Positions 38,001 through 51,300 are shown, numbered from the stretch's first letter. The stretch: DNA of 64,000 bases from Actinoalloteichus hymeniacidonis (GCF_014203365.1 NZ_JACHIS010000001.1:2604001-2668000), one strand, 5' to 3'. The notes: a model not told the origin generated them from the letters alone. Numbers and translations: made by a program.

Positions 38001-41000
38001 GTCGGATGCGGTGGCGAACGGTCGTCGTGTTCTGGCGGTGGTGAAGGGTTCGGCGGTCAATCAGGACGGTGCGTCCAATGGGCTCACGGCGCCGAATGGT
38101 CCGTCGCAGCAGCGGGTGATCCGGCAGGCCTTGGCCAATGCCGGTCTGTCCACCGGGGATGTCGATGTGGTGGAGGCGCATGGCACCGGCACGCGCCTGG
38201 GTGATCCGATCGAGGCGCAGGCGTTGTTGGCGACCTATGGCCGGGATCGCGAGCCGGAGAATCCGCTGTTCCTAGGCTCGGTGAAGTCCAACCTCGGGCA
38301 CACCCAGGCCGCTGCGGGTGTCGCGGGTGTGATCAAGATGGTCATGGCGATGCGACACGGGGTGCTGCCGTCGACCCTGCATGTGGACGAGCCGACGCCT
38401 CAGGTGGACTGGTCCTCGGGTGCGGTGGAGTTGCTCACCGAATCGCGGTCGTGGCCCGAGGTGGACCGTCCGCGTCGGGCGGCGGTGTCCTCCTTCGGCT
38501 TCAGCGGGACCAACGCCCACGTGATCCTCGAGTTGCCCGCCGAGTCGTCGGCCGCGCTCCCCGCCGCCGACGCGGTCGACACGACGGCGGTCGAACCCGA
38601 GTCGGCGAAGTCGGCAGTACTGCCCTGGGTCCTCTCGGCGCAGTCGGAGCCCGCTCTGCGTGAGCAGGCCGCCCGGCTGTCCGCGCATCTCACCTCGGAA
38701 CCGACCGCCACCCTGGCCGAGATCGGAACCGCACTGGTGACCTCGCGTGCGGAGCTGGAGCACCGCGCCGTGGTGCTCGGGACGGACCGCGAGACGATGT
38801 CGGCGGGCCTCGCCGCGCTCGCCGAGAGTCGGGCCGAACCGAGCGTGATCGTCGGCCGCGCCGCCACCGGACTCGGCTCGGTGGGCTCCGTGTGGGTCTT
38901 CCCGGGGCAGGGGGCGCAGTGGACCGGGATGGCCGCCGATCTGATCGGAACGGACGACGTCTTCACCGCCGCGTTGGCCGAATGTGACTCGGCGCTGGCG
39001 CCGTGGGTCGACTTCTCGGTGTCCGAGGTGCTGAGCGGTGCCGACGAGGAGCTGCTTGGGCGGGTCGACGTGGTGCAGCCGGTCCTGTGGGCGGTGATGC
39101 TCTCGTTGGCGGCGGTGTGGCGCTCCCACGGCGTGGCCCCCGACGTGGTTGTGGGCCACTCCCAAGGGGAGATCGCCGCGGCATGCGTGGCGGGGCTGCT
39201 CTCCACCGCCGAGGGCGCCCGCCTGGTGGCCACGCGCTCACGGCTGATCGCCGAGCGGCTCTCCGGCCGGGGAACCATGCTCGCCGTGGACCTCGGCCAG
39301 GCCGAGGCTGCCGCACTCGCCGCCGACGCGGATGGCCGCACGCCCCGTGACCCGCAGGCAGACACGCTTGTCGCCGAAGGTGCCCGCGTCGCCGTAGGCG
39401 TGGTGAACGGTCCTGGCCAGGCAGTGGTGTCGGGAGCGCGGTCGGTGTTGGAGGTGGTGGCTGCCGAGTGTGCGGTGCGCGGCATCCGGGTGCGGTGGCT
39501 GCCGGTGGACTATGCCTCGCATTCACCGCAGGTGGCGGCGATTCGTCGAGAGTGGTTCGCGGTGGCGGGCGTGGTGGAGACGCAGCCCGGCACCGTGCCG
39601 ATGATCTCCACGGTCACCGGAGACCGATTGTCCGCCGCCGACGTGGACACCGAGTACTGGTATCGCAACCTGGCGGAGCCTGTTCGGTACGACCGGGCCG
39701 TGGAGACGGTGGCAGGGCAGGGATATCGCCGTTTCGTGGAGATCAGTCCGCACCCGGTCCTCACCTGGCCCACGACCGGCGTGCTCGAGAAGATCGCCGC
39801 AGGCGACCTCGATCCGAGAGACGGTGAACCCGACCGCTCGGTAGGCGGCTCCGAGGACGAGCCCATCGTGGTCGGCAGCCTCCGCAGAGACGAGGACGGC
39901 TCCTCGGCGCTACGGACCGCGCTGGCCACCCTCTGGACGACGGGGTCCGATGTGGACTGGACCACCGTGCTGTCGCCCGCGCCCGCCCAACCCGCGACGC
40001 CGCTGCCGACGTACCCCTTCCGACGCACCCGCCACTGGCTGGACGTGCGACCTGCCGGTCCCGTCCCCGCGCCCGTTGCCGACGGCCCGTTCTGGGCTAC
40101 CGTCGACCAGCTCGACGCGCAGGCACTCGCCGACCTGGTAGCCCCGGGGGCGACGACGGACGACGCGGTCGTCACGGCGCTCGCCCCCGCGCTGCCGGTG
40201 CTGGCCGAATGGCGACGTCGATCTCGAGAACGCGAGGCACTGGACTCGTGGCGGTATCGAATCGGTTGGGCGCCGTTACCCACACCCGACACCGAGCCTG
40301 CGCTGACCGGTCGATGGCTCGTGGTGGAACCGGCCCTCGGCTCCCGGTCCGTCGACTCGCCGCTGCCCGCCGCCGTGGACGAGCTCGTCGGCGCCCTGCG
40401 CGACGGCGGAGCCGAGATCATCCGGCTCACCGTCGATCCCGGAACGGGACGCGCCGAATTGGCGGCGCGGCTCACGGATCTCGCCGAGCGGGCGACGCTG
40501 CGCGGCGTGGTCTCGCTGCTGGCCTGGAACGCCGCCGACTCCGACGACATGCCGGCGCCGCTGTTGCCGCGAGGCCTCGGTGACACCCTCGCCCTGATCC
40601 AGGCGGCCGGCGACGCGGCGATCTCCGCCCCCCTGTGGTGTCTCACTCGCGAGGGCGTCGGGACGACGGAACACCCTCAGCCGCTCGATTCGGTCGCCGC
40701 CCAGGTGTGGGCGTTGGGTCGGGTCGCGGCGCTGGAACACCCCGACCGGTGGGGCGGGCTGCTCGACGTACCCGACTCGATCACCGGTGCGGTTGCCGCT
40801 CTGGTGTGCTCGGTGCTCTCGCGGGCCGACGACGACCAGGTGGTGGTGCGCCCGACCGGCGCGGTCGGTCGCCGACTGCTCCGTGCGCCGACCACCGAGA
40901 GAGCCGGTGGGAACCCTGCCGAATGGACGGCGCGTGACACCGTGCTGGTGACCGGCGGGACCGGCGCGCTGGGTGCGCAGGTAGCACGCGCCTTGGCGGC

Positions 41001-42294
41001 GCGGGGCGCCCGACGACTGGTGCTGACGTCTCGTCGCGGTCCCGACGCGCCCGGCGCGCAAGAGCTGACCCGGGAACTGACCGACAGGGGAGTGGCGGTG
41101 ACCGTCGCGGCGTGTGACGTCGCCGATCGCGACTCGCTCGCCCAGGTCCTCGCGGACATCCCCGCCGACACACCGCTGACCGCCGTCGTCCACGCGGCCG
41201 GGGTGAGCCACTCCGCACCGCTGGCCGAGTGCGACCCAACGGAGTTCGCCGAGGTGATCAGCGCCAAGGCGGGAGGCGCGCGGGTCCTCGACGAACTCCT
41301 CGGCGACCTTCCCTTGGATGCCTTCGTGCTGTTCTCCTCGGGCTCCTCGGTCTGGGGAAGCTCCGGCGCGGGCGCCTATGCGGCGGGTAATGCGGCGCTC
41401 GACGCGATGGCGGACGCCCGCCGGGCTCGAGGCCTGACCGCGACGTCGATCGCCTGGGGCAGTTGGGCGGGCGGGGGCATGGTCGACGACACCGAGGGCG
41501 ACTGGCAGCGTCTCGGGGTCCGACCGATGGACCCCGACATCGCGATGGCCGCGATGTGGCAGGCCGTCGAGCACGGCGAGATCATGCTCACGGTCACCGA
41601 CATCGACTGGGAGCGGTTCGCCCCGGCGTTCACCCTGGCCCGGCCTCGGCCGCTGCTCGACGACCTGCCCGAGGTGCGTGCGGTGCTGGCCCGCGAGCAG
41701 GCTGACGTCCCGGAGGCCTCCACCACCCGCGACACCCTCGCGGCGACGCTGCGGGCGAGGACTCCCGGTGAGCGGCACACCATGCTCGTCCGGCTGGCCC
41801 GCACCGAGGTGGCCGGGGCGCTCGGGCTCGACGGACCCGAGTCGATCGGCCTCGGCCGCGAATTCAAGGAACTGGGGCTGGACTCCCTGACCGCGCTGGC
41901 GTTGCGGAACCGGCTGAACGCGGCCACCGGGCTGCGCCTGCCCGCGACCCTGGTCTTCGACCATCCCACCGTGGCGGCGCTGGTGGATCACCTGCTGTCC
42001 GAGTTGGTCCCGTCCGCCGGCGAGTCGGCGGCCGAGGACGACGCGATCCGCGCGGCGCTCGCCGCCGTGCCCCTCGCCCGACTGCGGGAGGCGGGACTGA
42101 TGGACGTGCTGCTGCGGATGGCCGAGGACGCCTCCGCCGAGGAGATCGACGCCGCGGGTCCGGCGGCATCGGACGCGGCCGAGAACGAGGCCACGGACGA
42201 CGACATCCGCGCCATGGACGTGGACGACCTGATCCGACTCGCGCTCGACGCGGACGACGCGACGGCGACGGGCAAGGCGGTCGAGTTCGAGTGA
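26056..42294 (+). CDS. Type I modular polyketide synthase, three modules
   Basis: A 5412-residue subunit with three modules: KS-AT-DH-KR-ACP, KS-AT-DH-KR-ACP and KS-AT-KR-ACP. I chose ATG 26056 because AGGAGAG lies just upstream and the protein then begins with a coiled-coil docking helix ([20 protein letters not shown]) before the first KS; the longer frame from 26002 adds unconserved residues. It receives a chain from another PKS protein by this docking helix and passes it on by its acidic C-terminal tail. Four rare TTA codons lie within 1.2 kb (30985, 31222, 31297, 32146). The first two modules share near-identical DNA: 230 bp (26320-26549 = 31774-32003), 194 bp with one mismatch (27638-27831, 33095-33288) and 218 bp with three (28021-28238, 33475-33692). 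Confidence 0.98.
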   Translation: MADEARLVEYLKKITAELRQAHRRLRVLESEEAEPVAVVGMACRYPGGVASPEDLWRLVAEGRDAVSPFPADRGWDLESLVDPDPDRSGTSYADEGGFLYDVAEFDAGLFGISPREAVAMDPQQRLLLEASWEGLERAGIDPLSLKGSRTGVFAGVMYHDYASRLAVVPAEVEGYLSAGAAGSVVSGRIAYSLGLEGPAVTLDTACSSSLVALHLAAQSLREDECSLALAGGVTVMASPGTFVEFSRQRGLAADGRCKSFSDAADGTGWGEGVGVVVLERLSDAVRNGRQILAVVKGSAVNQDGASNGLTAPNGPSQQRVIRQALANARLSPRDIDVVEAHGTGTRLGDPIEAQALLATYGQDREQSDPLFLGSVKSNIAHTQAAAGAAGIIKMVMAMRHGVLPSTLHVDEPSSQVDWSSGGVELLTESRSWPEVDRPRRAAVSSFGISGTNAHVILEQPPALDAPIETADDAPTDSASGTDTAGLVPWVISGRSSTALRAQAARLAAHVAARPDSAPADVATSLLTTRALLEHRAVVLGADVAELAAGLAEVAAGRSAPGVVSGVARGARRVGLVFSGQGSQYVGMGRELYDVFPVFAGAFDEVCAELDPLLGFSLRDAVFAEPVAERTEGQDRRSADEGSDSIDDTGLAQPALFAVEVALVRLLAAFGVVPEVVAGHSLGEVTAAFVAGVWSLPQACRVVAARAGLMQALPAGGTMASIAASEQEVVDSLAELVSHSSAGSVSIAAVNGPSSTVVSGAAAAVTEVVAWWRERGRRVRVLSVSHAFHSALMDPMLDDYGRVLAGVDFGSAGLPLVSTVTGEVLASAVVTDPEYWVRQVREPVRYADAVRTLRELGVTTVIEIGPGTTLTSLTEAALDGEQTVDRPNEVAADQTTSPSNGAEPPEPVRCLPSLRPGAQECATVLTAIASLQVTGTPIDFTPILPRTARPVELPTYAFQRERYWLESGESLGDLSTIGLAPLDHPMFQAGLVLANTEGDLLAGRLSLSAFPWLADHVVLGAVLLPGTAFVELATWCGEQLDRPVLAELTLEAPLVLPDTGSVQFQCAVDTPDETGARSFSIHSRRDDEEHWIRHAAGLLTTRPASQPDLPIWPPSDSDPLDIDDLYERFAAGGFDYGPSFQGLRQAWRRDDQLFTEVSLPAEQHAEAGRFGLHPALFDAALHGIGLLDSAGGSGGLPFSFTGVTLHATGATSLRVLLTPTGVDEAALLAVDETGRPVISVDSLVLRAVSAEQLAENRPASADSLFRIDWMSVPLPAAGPEGQPVAHLDLADVPDPAAHPEQGADDLVALAAQPESADGHRPVIVVRCGRPESGTDVVAATGAATRRTLRLLQSWSTDDRLADVRLVFVTDGVVAVDGAPGLLDLVGAAVHGLVRSAQSEHPGRIVLLDTDGHPQSTRMFTAALELDEPQVALRAGSAVAPRLVRIPRSPAATVPGGVVAAESVDRVVLAHDSTQPTGTVLITGASGALGRALARHLVVDHGVRHLLLVSRRGIEAPGMTEVVAELTEMDADVRAVACDVADSDALAGLLGGVSAEHPLTGVVHAAGVVDDGMLTTLTSSRLDAVLRPKAAGAWNLHEQTKNLPSVSLFVLFSSASGLLGGAGQANYAAANAFLDGLAEHRRALGLPGTSLAWGLWDADAGMGGALERAQVQRITRSGILALSVEQGLALFDETWDSDHAVSAPVRLDQARLREAAASGMLPPLLRDLVRAPRRRAAAGSTDNAAEVHGLLAGRSDAEQHNVLLDLVRSTAAAVLGHSSASAVEPTSPFRDLGFDSLTAVELRNALATGVGRRLPATLVFDFPTPLDLARHLRAQLGGIDVAAPRPAVAAAFDEPIAVVGMACRLPGGVTSPADLWRLVDTGTDGVSGFPTDRGWDLESLFDADPDRVGTSYADEGGFLYDVAEFDAGLFGISPREAVAMDPQQRLLLEASWEGLERAGIDPLSLKGSRTGVFAGVMYHDYASRLGVVPDDVEGYLGTGTAGSVVSGRISYVFGLEGPAVTVDTACSSSLVALHQAAQSLRAGECSMALAGGVTVMSTPGTFVEFSRQRGLAADGRCKSFSDAADGTGWAEGVGVVVLERLSDAVANGRRVLAVVRGSAVNQDGASNGLTAPNGPSQQRVIRQALANAGLSTGDVDVVEAHGTGTRLGDPIEAQALLATYGRDREPENPVFLGSVKSNIGHTQAAAGVAGVIKMIEAIRHGVLPSTLHVDEPSSQVDWSSGGVELLTESRPWPEVDRPRRAAVSSFGFSGTNAHLILEQPPADQTGTTSVESERSDAVVGAPPAAVPVPWVLSGHSEEALRGQAARLADHLTAEPAVPPQHLAHTLIGSRALLEHRAVVLGADVAELAAGLAEVAAGRSAPGVVSGVARGARRVGMVFSGQGSQYVGMGRELYSAFPVFAGAFDEVCAELDPLLGFSLREAVFGDVVPDCAVGESGGGESSLLSIDATGVAQPGLFAVEVALVRLLAAFGVVPEVVAGHSLGEVTAAFVAGVWSLPQACRVVAARAGLMQALPAGGAMASIAASEQEVRTSIDELQTDLDSSSTEVDAATTTPVLLDIAAVNSPTATVISGAEDAVDRLVALWHARGRRVRRLSVSHAFHSSSMEAMTEEFGRVLSTVEPGSSSLSSAVVVSTVTGEVVDAEVLSDPGYWVRQVREPVRFADAVRTLRELGVTTVIEIGPGTTLTSLTHDVIDVLDDEEHLRREPRRTAGHDADATATSDASSAATPSTATTMTAAALLRPGIGEAESLVTALASVHVGGVPVDWSSIVPTPTAPPLELPTFAFQRERFWLDADRARSDASGLGLTTVDHPVLGARVDLPSEAGLVLTGLLSVSVLPWSAEHRVGENLVLPGTGLVDWVLHAAADLGPVVIDELTLHAPVLLPPTGALSIRVQLRAIRDDVETDSAEGRRAVTVHTRPSDEPTADWTVHATGWLTIEPTTPREPVAPGLAAWPPADGIVLPVDDLYDSFADAGLSYGPAFRGLRRAWRGTDTVFGEIELPAPVRAEAASHALHPLLMDAALHVLGLPDAAASVAAAGRSTQSEPVAGVWLPFSWAGVRVHAVGAAAVRVAITAAGTDAVSLAMVDPGGAPVLTVDRLVLRPVGPDTFTSAPAAGPDALYGLEWTPLPQAEPPAVAEHWVLVGATASDSTGVIADLPGIEPAFASTVAEASHGGVPDVLVLFGGPSEDSTGLTEVVRSTVESTVQTIQDWLDSEGLLATRLLVLTRGAVPTADADPVRDLVGAAVWGLIRTAQTEHPSRITIVDLDDDPASPAALPALVAAGESQAAVRSGTVLVPRLTRFAAVPERASAAGADDHTDSPPADPVPGDRVDGSEEARWVPASTVLITGGTGGLGSVVARHLVRTGRAASLVLVSRRGPAAPGAAELVSELESYGARVSVRAGDVADPDVVADLIATVPAEFPLTGVIHAAGVVSDGVLASLDPARLAAAVAPKVAGAWNLHRATENLALSMFTVFSSVSGILGSAGQGAYAAGNAFLDGLVSYRRAAGLSGTSLAWGPWTTETGMTAELSENDHTRMRRSGLRSLAPTHALTLFDLVTDIRPALAVPVAFDLASLGGRDAGDVPALLHGLVRLRPRKAASTAPDAAVGLRARLAPLDATERQRLLLTMVGTEVALVLGYGDPSRVSVDREFRESGFDSLTAVELRNRLASTTGLRLPASLIFDYPSVRALAAHLDDVLLGELAEVGTATGRAAGLDDDPIAIVAMSCRYPGDVRSPEDLWRLLLDEGDGIVSFPDDRGWDVAALYDADPDRSGTSYTREGGFLRGAAEFDAGLFGISPREAVAMDPQQRLLLEASWEALERAGIAPSSVKGSSTGVFAGVMYSDYASLLSDVPPEVEGHLSTGTSNSVVSGRIAYTFGFEGPAVTVDTACSSSLVALHLAAQSLRSGECSLALAGGVTVMSTPTAFVEFSRQRGLAADGRVKSFAASADGTGWGEGVGVVVLERLSDAVANGRRVLAVVKGSAVNQDGASNGLTAPNGPSQQRVIRQALANAGLSTGDVDVVEAHGTGTRLGDPIEAQALLATYGRDREPENPLFLGSVKSNLGHTQAAAGVAGVIKMVMAMRHGVLPSTLHVDEPTPQVDWSSGAVELLTESRSWPEVDRPRRAAVSSFGFSGTNAHVILELPAESSAALPAADAVDTTAVEPESAKSAVLPWVLSAQSEPALREQAARLSAHLTSEPTATLAEIGTALVTSRAELEHRAVVLGTDRETMSAGLAALAESRAEPSVIVGRAATGLGSVGSVWVFPGQGAQWTGMAADLIGTDDVFTAALAECDSALAPWVDFSVSEVLSGADEELLGRVDVVQPVLWAVMLSLAAVWRSHGVAPDVVVGHSQGEIAAACVAGLLSTAEGARLVATRSRLIAERLSGRGTMLAVDLGQAEAAALAADADGRTPRDPQADTLVAEGARVAVGVVNGPGQAVVSGARSVLEVVAAECAVRGIRVRWLPVDYASHSPQVAAIRREWFAVAGVVETQPGTVPMISTVTGDRLSAADVDTEYWYRNLAEPVRYDRAVETVAGQGYRRFVEISPHPVLTWPTTGVLEKIAAGDLDPRDGEPDRSVGGSEDEPIVVGSLRRDEDGSSALRTALATLWTTGSDVDWTTVLSPAPAQPATPLPTYPFRRTRHWLDVRPAGPVPAPVADGPFWATVDQLDAQALADLVAPGATTDDAVVTALAPALPVLAEWRRRSREREALDSWRYRIGWAPLPTPDTEPALTGRWLVVEPALGSRSVDSPLPAAVDELVGALRDGGAEIIRLTVDPGTGRAELAARLTDLAERATLRGVVSLLAWNAADSDDMPAPLLPRGLGDTLALIQAAGDAAISAPLWCLTREGVGTTEHPQPLDSVAAQVWALGRVAALEHPDRWGGLLDVPDSITGAVAALVCSVLSRADDDQVVVRPTGAVGRRLLRAPTTERAGGNPAEWTARDTVLVTGGTGALGAQVARALAARGARRLVLTSRRGPDAPGAQELTRELTDRGVAVTVAACDVADRDSLAQVLADIPADTPLTAVVHAAGVSHSAPLAECDPTEFAEVISAKAGGARVLDELLGDLPLDAFVLFSSGSSVWGSSGAGAYAAGNAALDAMADARRARGLTATSIAWGSWAGGGMVDDTEGDWQRLGVRPMDPDIAMAAMWQAVEHGEIMLTVTDIDWERFAPAFTLARPRPLLDDLPEVRAVLAREQADVPEASTTRDTLAATLRARTPGERHTMLVRLARTEVAGALGLDGPESIGLGREFKELGLDSLTALALRNRLNAATGLRLPATLVFDHPTVAALVDHLLSELVPSAGESAAEDDAIRAALAAVPLARLREAGLMDVLLRMAEDASAEEIDAAGPAASDAAENEATDDDIRAMDVDDLIRLALDADDATATGKAVEFE
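26155..31560 (+). other. PKS module: KS-AT(malonyl)-DH-KR-ACP
   Basis: KS Cys codon 26671; its usual NIGHTQ reads NIAHTQ, keeping the catalytic His. AT from about 27772 with GHSLGE and HAFH (28408-28419), malonyl type. DH from about 28999 with [10 protein letters not shown] (His codon 29098) and [10 protein letters not shown], intact. KR from about 30481 with VDD (B-type) and YAAAN. ACP serine codon 31435. Predicted output: an unsubstituted C=C unit. Confidence 0.9.
26320..26549 (+). repeat. 230-bp perfect repeat in KS, copy 1 (copy 2 at 31774-32003)
   Basis: Base-for-base identical to 31774-32003 by eye, from GGCACGTCG to CTCCCGACT. It encodes the KS segment from GTSYADEGG to MYHDYASRL. The tract is rich in TTG, GTG and GGT codons, while the sequence on either side has GC-ending codons, so it looks recently homogenised. 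Confidence 0.9.
31609..37200 (+). other. PKS module: KS-AT(malonyl)-DH(altered motif)-KR-ACP
   Basis: KS Cys codon 32125. AT from about 33232 with HAFH (33898), malonyl type. The DH (from about 34540) reads [10 protein letters not shown]: His codon 34633 is present, but the Gly of HxxxGxxxxP is Glu (codon 34645). HPLLMD is retained. KR from about 36130 with VSD at the LDD site (B-type) and YAAGN. ACP serine codon 37078. Output: C=C if the DH works, otherwise a hydroxyl. Confidence 0.85.
31774..32003 (+). repeat. 230-bp perfect repeat in KS, copy 2
   Basis: Second copy of the 26320-26549 tract, in the next module of the same gene. The identity stops abruptly at both ends, as expected of gene conversion rather than whole-module duplication. 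Confidence 0.9.
37255..42010 (+). other. PKS module: KS-AT(methylmalonyl)-KR(A-type)-ACP
   Basis: KS Cys codon 37774. AT from about 38890 with GHSQG and YASH (from 39511), methylmalonyl type. No DH. The KR (catalytic part from 40936) lacks LDD and has the A-type Trp ([10 protein letters not shown], Trp codon 41353) without the extra His of A2 enzymes, so A1 is likely. It is the only A-type KR among the nine complete modules. ACP serine codon 41884 in GLDSLT. Confidence 0.88.
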
Positions 42295-42317
42295 CACGCA
42301 ACGATGAGGAGCCGGCC

Positions 42318-45300
42318 ATGGAGAAACCCGCCCGCGACGTGGTCGAGGCACTGCGGTCCTCGCTGCTGGAGAATCAGCGCCTTCGCACCCGGAATCAGCG
42401 GCTCTCCGCCGAGGCGACCGAGCCGATCGTGATCATCGGAATGGCGTGTCGACTCCCCGGCGGGGTGCGGTCACCCGAGGATCTGTGGCGGCTCGTCGAC
42501 CAGGACGGCGATGCGGTCGCCGACTTCCCCACCGACCGAGGTTGGGATCTGGAGGGACTGTTCGACTCCGACCCGGACCGGCCGGGCAGCTCCTACACGC
42601 GGCAGGGCGCCTTCCTCGACGACGTCGGGGAGTTCGACGCGGAGTTCTTCGGCATCTCGCCCCGCGAGGCCGTCGCCATGGACCCGCAGCAGCGACTCCT
42701 GCTGGAGACCTCCTGGGAGGCGTTCGAACGTGCTGGCATCGACGTGGCGTCCCGGCGGGGCGCGGACGTCGGCGTCTACATCGGCACCACCGGCCAGGAC
42801 TACTCGCAACTTCTCGCGCAGGCGCGGGAGAACGCCGAGGGCTACGTACTGACGGGCAACGCCGCCAGTGTCCTGTCCGGCCGACTCGCCTACACCTTCG
42901 GTCTGCAGGGCCCGGCGGTGACAGTGGACACCGCGTGCTCGTCCTCCCTGGTCGCGCTGCACCTCGCCGTGCAGGCCGTCCGGCAGGGGAACTGTTCACT
43001 GGCCTTGGCGGGCGGTGTCACGGTGATGTCCACCCCGGGACCGTTCGTGGAGATGTCCCGGCAGCGCGGCCTGGCGACCGACGGCCGGTGCAAGGCCTTC
43101 GCCGACGCGGCGGATGGCACCGGCTTCTCCGAGGGCGTCGGCGTCCTGCTCGTCACCCGACTCTCGACGGCACGGCGACACGGGCACCCGGTACTCGCCG
43201 TGATCCGGGGCAGCGCAGTCAACCAGGATGGGGCCAGCAACGGACTCTCCGCGCCCAACGGTCCCGCCCAGCAGCGTGTCATCCGACAGGCACTGGCCGA
43301 CGCCAGACTGACCGTCGCTGATGTCGACGCGGTGGAGGCACACGGCACGGGCACCACTCTGGGCGACCCGATCGAGGCGCAGGCGCTGCTGGCGACCTAC
43401 GGGCAGGACCGCCCGCAGACCCCGTTGTACCTCGGCTCGGTGAAGTCGAACATCGGTCACGCCCAGGCCGCCGCCGGTGTGGCGGGAGTGATCAAGATGG
43501 TGGCGGCGTTGCGACACGGTCGACTGCCCCGCACCCTGCACGTCGACGAACCGACCGGTCACGTGGACTGGTCGTCGGGAGCGGTCCAGCTGTTGACCGA
43601 GGCGCGGGCATGGCCGGACGCAGGGCGACCCCGACGCGGCGCCGTGTCCGCCTTCGGAATCAGCGGCACCAACGCCCACCTGATCCTGGAACAGGCCCCC
43701 GATCCGAACCGGCCCGACACCGACGTCGATTCCGAATCCGGACCACAGGCGGAGCCCGCCGCCGACCGCGCTGCGACTTCCGCCGTACTCCCGCCCGACG
43801 TCCCGGTCCCGTGGGTGCTCTCCGCCCGCACCGCCGACGCACTCCGCGAGCAGGCGCGGCGGCTGCGCGATCGGGTCCTCGCCGACCCAGAGGTCTCGAT
43901 CGCCGACATCGGTCTGTCGCTGGCCACCACCAGGTCGGCGCTGGAACATCGAGCCGCCGTGATCGGCGCCGACCGGGCCGACCTGGTGCGCGGCCTGACG
44001 GCGTTGGCCGAGGGAACGGGTGATCGGGACCTCGTCACCGGCTCCGCGCAGGACGGCAAGACGGTGTTCGTGTTCCCCGGACAGGGTTCGCAGTGGCCCG
44101 CGATGGCCCGTGAACTGCTGGCGACCTCACCGGTGTTCGCCGAGTCCATCGCCCGCTGTGCAACAGAGATCGAGCGGCACGTCGACTGGTCCCTGCTCGA
44201 TGTCCTGCAGGGCACGTCCGATGCGCCGTTCGACCGTGTCGACGTCCAACAGCCGGTGCTCTTCGCCATGATGGTGTCGCTGGCCGAGTTGTGGCGTTCG
44301 CACGGCATCGATCCCGACGCGGTCGTCGGCCATTCCCAGGGGGAGATCGCCGCCGCGTTCTTCGCGGGCGGACTCACGCTCGCCGAGGCGGCCCGGATCG
44401 TCGCGGTGCGCAGCCGGGAGTGGTTGCAGGCCGCCGGACAGGGCGGCATGGTCTCCGTGCTGCTCCCCGTCGACGAGGTGCGCGAGCTGGTGCGCGAGGC
44501 GGGCCACGAACTGGCCGTCGCCGCGGTGAACAGCCCTCGGTCCTGCGTCGTGGTGGGCGAGCCCGTGGTGTGCGAGAAGTTCCTGGCCGGCTGCGAGGAG
44601 AAGGGCGTACGGGCCCGACGGGTGCCCGGTGTGGACATCGCCAGCCACTCGCCGCAGGTGGAGGTCCTGCGGACGCGGCTGTCCTCGGACTTCGCCTCGA
44701 TCCAGCCGATCTCGGCAGGCGTGCCCTTCTACTCGACGGTGACCGGCGGCCCGCTGGACACCGGGGAGCTGACCGGCGACTACTGGTTCCGCAATCTGCG
44801 GCAGACCGTCCGCTTCGACGATGCAGTGCAGGCCCTGCGCCATGACGGACACGACCTCTTCGTCGAGGTCAGTCCCCATCCCGTGCTGCCCTCCTCGATG
44901 CAGGAGACCTTCGAGTCCTCCGGCGGCGGCGGTGCGGCCGTCGGCACGCTGCGCCGCGACGCGGGCGGGCCGGACCGATTCGTGCGAGCGCTTGCCGAGG
45001 CCTGGGTGCACGGAGCCACACCCGACTGGTCGGCCGTCTTCGCGGGCCGGTCGGCCTCGCGGGTCGAGTTGCCCACGTACGCCTTCCAGCGGCGACGGCA
45101 CTGGGTGGACATCACGGGCGTCCGAGGTGGCGATGTCACCTCGGTGGGTCTCGCCGCCGTCGATCACCCCTTCGTCGGGGCGGTGCTCTCCATGGCCGAC
45201 ACCGACGGAGTGGTGGTGTCGGGGCGGATCTCGGCCGAGACCCTGCCGTGGCTGGGCGACCATCGGATCGGTGAGGCGGCGCTGCTGCCCGGCACCGGCT

Positions 45301-48300
45301 TCATCGAACTCGCCGTGCGCGCAGGCGACGAGGTCGGGTGCGGCCGGATCGTCGAGCTGACGCTCGAAGCGCCGTTGGTGCTGCCCGAGCGGGGCGGTGT
45401 GGCCGTGCGGGTCGTCATCGGCGCGGCCGACGCGGCAGGCGGTCGGTCGGTCACCGTGTCCTCCGCCTCCGACGGCTCGGTCGAAGCGGTCTGGACCCGC
45501 CACGCCGTCGGGGTTCTGGCGCCGTCGACAGAGGACGGTGTCGCGGGACCCGCGGAATGGCCCCCGAACGGTGCCCGCACGGTGCCGCTCGACGACTTCT
45601 ACCGCCGGGCCGCCGAGGCGGGACTGCCCTACGGCGCAGCCTTCCGAGGTCTGGACGCGGTCTGGCGACGCGGCGATGAGGTGTTCGCCGAGGTGAGTCT
45701 GCCGGAATCGGTGCGGAGCGAGGCAGACCGGTACGGCCTGCATCCGGCGTTGCTGGACGCGGCCCTACAGGCCTCGGGTGCGGCGGCCTCGCCCGAGGGA
45801 TCGGGACCGGTGCTGCTGCCCTTCTCGTGGGACGGGGTCGGCCTGCACGCCTCGGGAGCCGACCGGCTCCGCGTCCGACTCACGCCCGCCGGCCAGGACG
45901 CCACGACCCTGCTGGCGACCGACGCCGCCGGTCGGCCGGTGATCACGGTCGACCGTCTCGTCTTCCGTCCTGCCGGGGCGACTATCGCCGATCCCGCCGC
46001 GCGCGTCGCAGGAGAATCGCTGTTCCGGCTCGACTGGACGCCGATGGTCCGATCGGGGCCGACCGTGGATCACTCGCGGCGGCTCGCCGTGCTGGAGACG
46101 GGCGCCGTGCCTGCGCGCTGGGTCGGAGACGTCCCCGTCCTGCCCGATCCGACCTTCGCCGAGTGCGAGGCCGAGTCGGTGTTCCTGTTCTGCCCGCTCC
46201 CGGTCGGTGCGGGCGGATCCGTGGAGTCGGCAGCGGCGTCGGACGAGACGGTGCCGTCGGCCGTGTACACAGCCGTGACGATCGTGCTCGATGCGGTGCG
46301 GGGTTGGCTGGCCGGCGATCGGCCGGAAGCGGCACGACTCGTCGTGATCACCCGGGGCGCCGTCGCGGCGCTGCCGGGCGAGGACGTCGCCGACTTGGCG
46401 GGCGCCGCTGTGTGGGGACTGCTGCGTTCGGCGCAGACCGAGCACCCCGGACGGCTCCTGCTCATCGACGCTGATCGCGACGACGCCTCGCCCGCCGAGC
46501 TCGATGCCGTGGTGCGCGTCGCCCTCGACGGGGACGAGGCCCAGGTCGCCGTGCGCGACGGAGCCCTACTGGTGCCGAGACTGGCCCGCGCCGCCCGAAC
46601 GGCCGAGCCGGACCGCGACGCGACGTGGGGTCCGGACGGCACCGTGCTGGTCACCGGTGGCACGGGCATGATCGGCGGGATGGTCGCGCGGCACCTCGCG
46701 CGAGACCACGGGGTCCGGCATCTGCTGCTCGCGAGTCGGCGTGGACCCGAGGCCCCCGGCGCGGCGGAGTTGGCCGCCGAACTGCGGGCCGAGGGTGCGA
46801 CCGTGGCCGTCGCCGCCTGCGACGTGGCCGACCGTGGCGCGCTCGCCGACCTTCTCGCCGGAGTCGATCCCGATCAGCCGCTGACGGCCATCGTGCACAC
46901 GGCGGGCGCAGTGGACGACGGGATGATCACCGACCTGGAGGCCGATCGCTTGCCCGCCGTGCTGCGGCCCAAGGTCGATGCCGCCTGGAACCTGCACGAG
47001 CTGACCACCGATCTGCCGCTGCGTGCCTTCCTGCTCTTCTCCTCCGCATCCGGCATCGTCGGCAACGCCGGGCAGGCCGGTTATGCGGCGGCGAACACCT
47101 TCCTCGACGGCCTCGCCGCGTACCGGCAGGCGCGCGGCCACACCGCACGATCGATGGCTTGGGGCCTGTGGGCACAGGTCAGCGAGTCGACGGCCTCGGC
47201 GAGCCGGGACGGTTTCGCCCCCATCACCCGCGCAGGCGTCACCGGACTCACCGAGGCCCAGGGCATGGCCCTGTTCGACGCCTGCGTGGCCGATGCGTCC
47301 CCGGTGCTCGTGCCCATGCGCTTGGACACCGCCGCAGGCGCGGACGGCCGCCACGAGGGCGGCGTCCCTGTCGTGCTGCGTGGCCTGGTGCGCGGCCCGC
47401 GTCGGCGGACCGCCGAGACGGGCGTCGCCGACGTCGAAGACCTGCGCCGCAGGTTGATCGGCCTGCCCCGGGACGAACAGGTCGTGTTCCTACTCGGTCT
47501 GGTGCGGACCGAGATCGCCGCAGTTCTCGGACACGAGTCGGCGGCGACCGTGGCCCCCGACCGTGCCTTCAAGGAACTGGGCTTCGACTCGCTCACCTCG
47601 GTGCAGCTGCGCAACCGGCTCACCTCGGTCGTCGGTCTGCGGCTTCCCGCATCGTTGGTCTTCGACTACCCGACCCCGCTGGCGCTGACGGAGTTCCTGC
47701 TGACCCAGGCGGTCGGATCCGAGGAGCCGCGACAGGTCGTCGCCCCGACGGCCGCGCTGGACGGCGACGACGTGGCGATCGTCGGCATGGCCTGTCGTTA
47801 TCCCGGCGGCGTCGGCTCCCCGGAAGACCTGTGGGCGCTGCTCGCCGAGGGCGGCGACGCGATCGGCGGCTTCCCATCGGACCGCGACTGGAATCTGGAA
47901 GCCCTGTTCGACTCCGCCACCGGGTCGGCCGCTCGCGCGGGTGGATTCCTGCATGACGTGGCGGAGTTCGATGCGGGTTTGTTTGGGATTTCGCCGCGTG
48001 AGGCGGTGGCGATGGATCCGCAGCAGCGGTTGTTGTTGGAGGCGTCGTGGGAGGCGTTGGAGCGGGCGGGTATTGCGCCGTCGTCGGTGAAGGGGAGTCC
48101 GACGGGGGTCTTCGCGGGCGTGATGTACAGCGACTACCTGAGCAGGCTCACGGTGGTCCCCGACGGCGCCGAGGGCTATCTCAGCACCGGCGGATCCAAC
48201 AGCGTCGCGTCGGGTCGGATTGCTTATACGTTTGGTTTTGAGGGTCCGGCGGTGACGGTGGATACGGCGTGTTCGTCGTCGTTGGTGGCGTTGCATTTGG

Positions 48301-51300
48301 CGGCGCAGTCGTTGCGTGCTGGTGAGTGCTCGATGGCCCTGGCCGGTGGGGTGACGGTGATGTCGACGCCGGGTGGTTTTGTGGAGTTCTCTCGGCAGGG
48401 TGGTCTGGCGTCGGATGGTCGGTGTAAGTCGTTCGCGGAGGGTGCGGACGGCACCGGCTTCTCCGAGGGCGTCGGGCTGGTGGTGTTGGAGCGGTTGTCC
48501 GATGCGGTGCGTAACCGTCGTCGGGTGTTGGCGGTCCTCAAGGGTTCGGCGGTCAATCAGGATGGTGCGTCGAATGGGTTGACGGCGCCGAATGGTCCGT
48601 CGCAGCAGCGGGTGATTCGGCAGGCGTTGGCGAATGCGGGTTTGTCCCCTCGGGACATCGATGTGGTGGAGGCGCATGGCACCGGGACTCGGTTGGGCGA
48701 TCCGATCGAGGCGCAGGCTCTGTTGGCGACCTATGGGCACGGTCGTTCCGAGGACAAGCCGTTGTTCCTGGGTTCGGTGAAGTCGAACATCGGGCACACC
48801 CAGGCCGCTGCGGGTGTCGCGGGTGTGATCAAGATGGTCGAGGCGATGCGTCATGGCGTGTTGCCGAGGACGTTGCATGCCGAGGAGCCCACGCCCCAGG
48901 TGGATTGGTCTGCGGGTGCGGTGGAGTTGTTGACCGAGTCGCGGTCGTGGCCGGAGGTGGGTCGTCCGCGTCGTGCTGCGGTGTCGTCGTTCGGGATCAG
49001 CGGGACCAACGCCCACGTCATCCTGGAGCAGCCACCCGCCCTGGACAACGCCCCGGAGACCGACGACGAGCCGCAGAGCGATGCCCCGCTGATCTCCTGG
49101 GTCCTCTCGGGCCGCTCCGCCGAGGCACTGCGCGACCAGGCTGCTCGGCTGGCCCGCCACGTCGAATCGACCCCCGACGCGTCACTCGCCGCGCTCGCCC
49201 ATGCCCTCACGAGCAGCAGGTCCGAATTGGACCATCGCGCCGTCGTCCTCGGTACCGACCGCGCCGAGTTGTCCGCCGGGCTGGCGGCGTTGGCGGAAGG
49301 ACGAGACGCGGCGGGCGTCGTCGTCGGCCGAGCGGGCGACGCGGGTTCGCTCGGCACCGCGTGGGTGTTCCCGGGCCAGGGGTCGCAGTGGACCGGCATG
49401 GCCGCCGACCTGCTGACCGACGAGGTGTTCGCCGAGACGCTGGCCGAATGCGAATCGGCATTGGCGCCGTGGGTGGACTTCTCCGTGACCGAGGTGCTGC
49501 GCGGTGGCGACGACGCGCTGTCGGCCAGAGTCGATGTCGTGCAGCCGCTGCTCTGGGCGGTGATGGTTGCGCTGGCCGCCGTGTGGCGGGCACGAGGCGT
49601 CGCCCCGAGTGTCGTGGTGGGCCATTCCCAGGGGGAGATCGCCGCCGCGACCGTGGCCGGCCTGCTCTCCATCGCCGAGGGCGCCCGCCTGGTGGCCGGC
49701 CGCTCCCGACTCATCGCGCGAAGGCTGTCCGGACGCGGCGGGATGCTGGCCGTCGAGGCGAGCATCGACGAGGTGCGCCGCTGGGCGGCGGACGCCGACG
49801 AGCGAACCCCCCGCGATCAGGGTCCCGTCGGCGACACCGACACCGACGCCGACCCGATGTCCGACGCCGACCTGACGTCCGATGCCGTCGACGCCGTGGG
49901 TGCTCGGGTGTCCGTGGGTGTGGTGAACGGGCCTGGCCAGGTGGTGTTGTCGGGCGATCGGTCGGTGTTGGAATCGGTGGCTGGGGGGTGTGTCGAGCGC
50001 GGGGTGCGGGTCCGGTGGTTGCCGGTGGACTACGCATCGCATTCGCCGCAGGTGGCGGCGATTCGACAGGAGTGGCTTGCGGTGGCGGGTGTGGTGGAGA
50101 CCCGGCCCGGCACGGTGCCGATGGTCTCCTCGGTGACGGGCGAACCGATCGTCTCCGCTGATCTCGATGCGGAGTACTGGTATCGGAATCTGGCGGAGGC
50201 CGTTCGCTACGACCAGGCCGTGGAGTCGGCGGTGCGGCAGGGGTTCCGCCGGTTCCTGGAGGTCAGCCCCCACCCCGTCCTGACCTGGCCCACCGTGCAC
50301 GCCGTGGAACGACTCGTTCCCAACCCGGATGCTCAGCACGGCGCGCGTGGTGCCGCCGCCGAGTCCTCGGAGATCACCGCCGAGCTGAGCGGTGGCTCCG
50401 GGGGATCGCTGGTGGTAGGCAGCCTGCGGCGCGACCACGATGGTCCGCGCGTACTGGCGGAGGCGGCGGCCGCGCTGTGGACCGCCGGGGTGCCGCTGCA
50501 CTGGCCCGCGCTCCTGCCCGCACCCCGGTCCGGCCCGGCCGCCGACCTGCCCACCTACGCCTTCCAACGAACCCGACATTGGCTCGACCCGCAGATCACG
50601 GCCACCGAGCCTGCAGGCGACCGGCTCGACACGACCTTCTGGAACAGCATCGAGGACCAGGACGTCCCGGCGCTCGCCGCCAGCCTCTCCGTCACAGCGG
50701 AGACTCCGTTGAGCGTGGTCGTCCCCGCGCTCGCCGCCTGGCGGCGGCGTAGACACACCCAGGACATCGTGGACTCGTGGCGCTACCGGATCTCGTGGCG
50801 GCGGCTGACCACGCCCGCCCGGACGGGCTTGGCCGGGCGCTGGCTCATCATGGAGCCCGTCACCGGTGACGATTCCGACCTGCGAGAGTGGCTGCACGCC
50901 GCGCTGCGCGGGGCGGGTGCCGAACCGATCGGCATCGAGGTCCCGCCGACCACCGACCGCAGCGGTCTCGCCGACCGACTCGCCCCGTTCATCGGTGACG
51001 AGGCGGTCGGGGTGATCTCGCTGCTCGGCATGGACGCTGCGACGCACCCGGCTCATACGGTGGTGCCCTCGGGAGTCGCGGGCACCCTAGTCCTGGCCCA
51101 GGCATTGAGTGATCTCGGAGTCGCCTCGCCGCTGTGGTGTCTCACCCGAGGCGCAGTGCACGTCGAGGGCAGTCGAGAGATGCTCGTCCCGGAGCAGGCG
51201 CAGGTCTGGGGACTCGGTCGGGTCGTTGCCGCCGAGCATCCGACCAGCTGGGGCGGCCTCGTCGATCTACCCGAGGTGCTCGACGACCGGGCGGGCGCTC

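Noticed and set aside
42291-42317. GTG start overlapping the previous PKS stop
   Set aside because: Possible, but the ATG at 42318 has a better ribosome binding site and begins exactly with the docking coiled coil.
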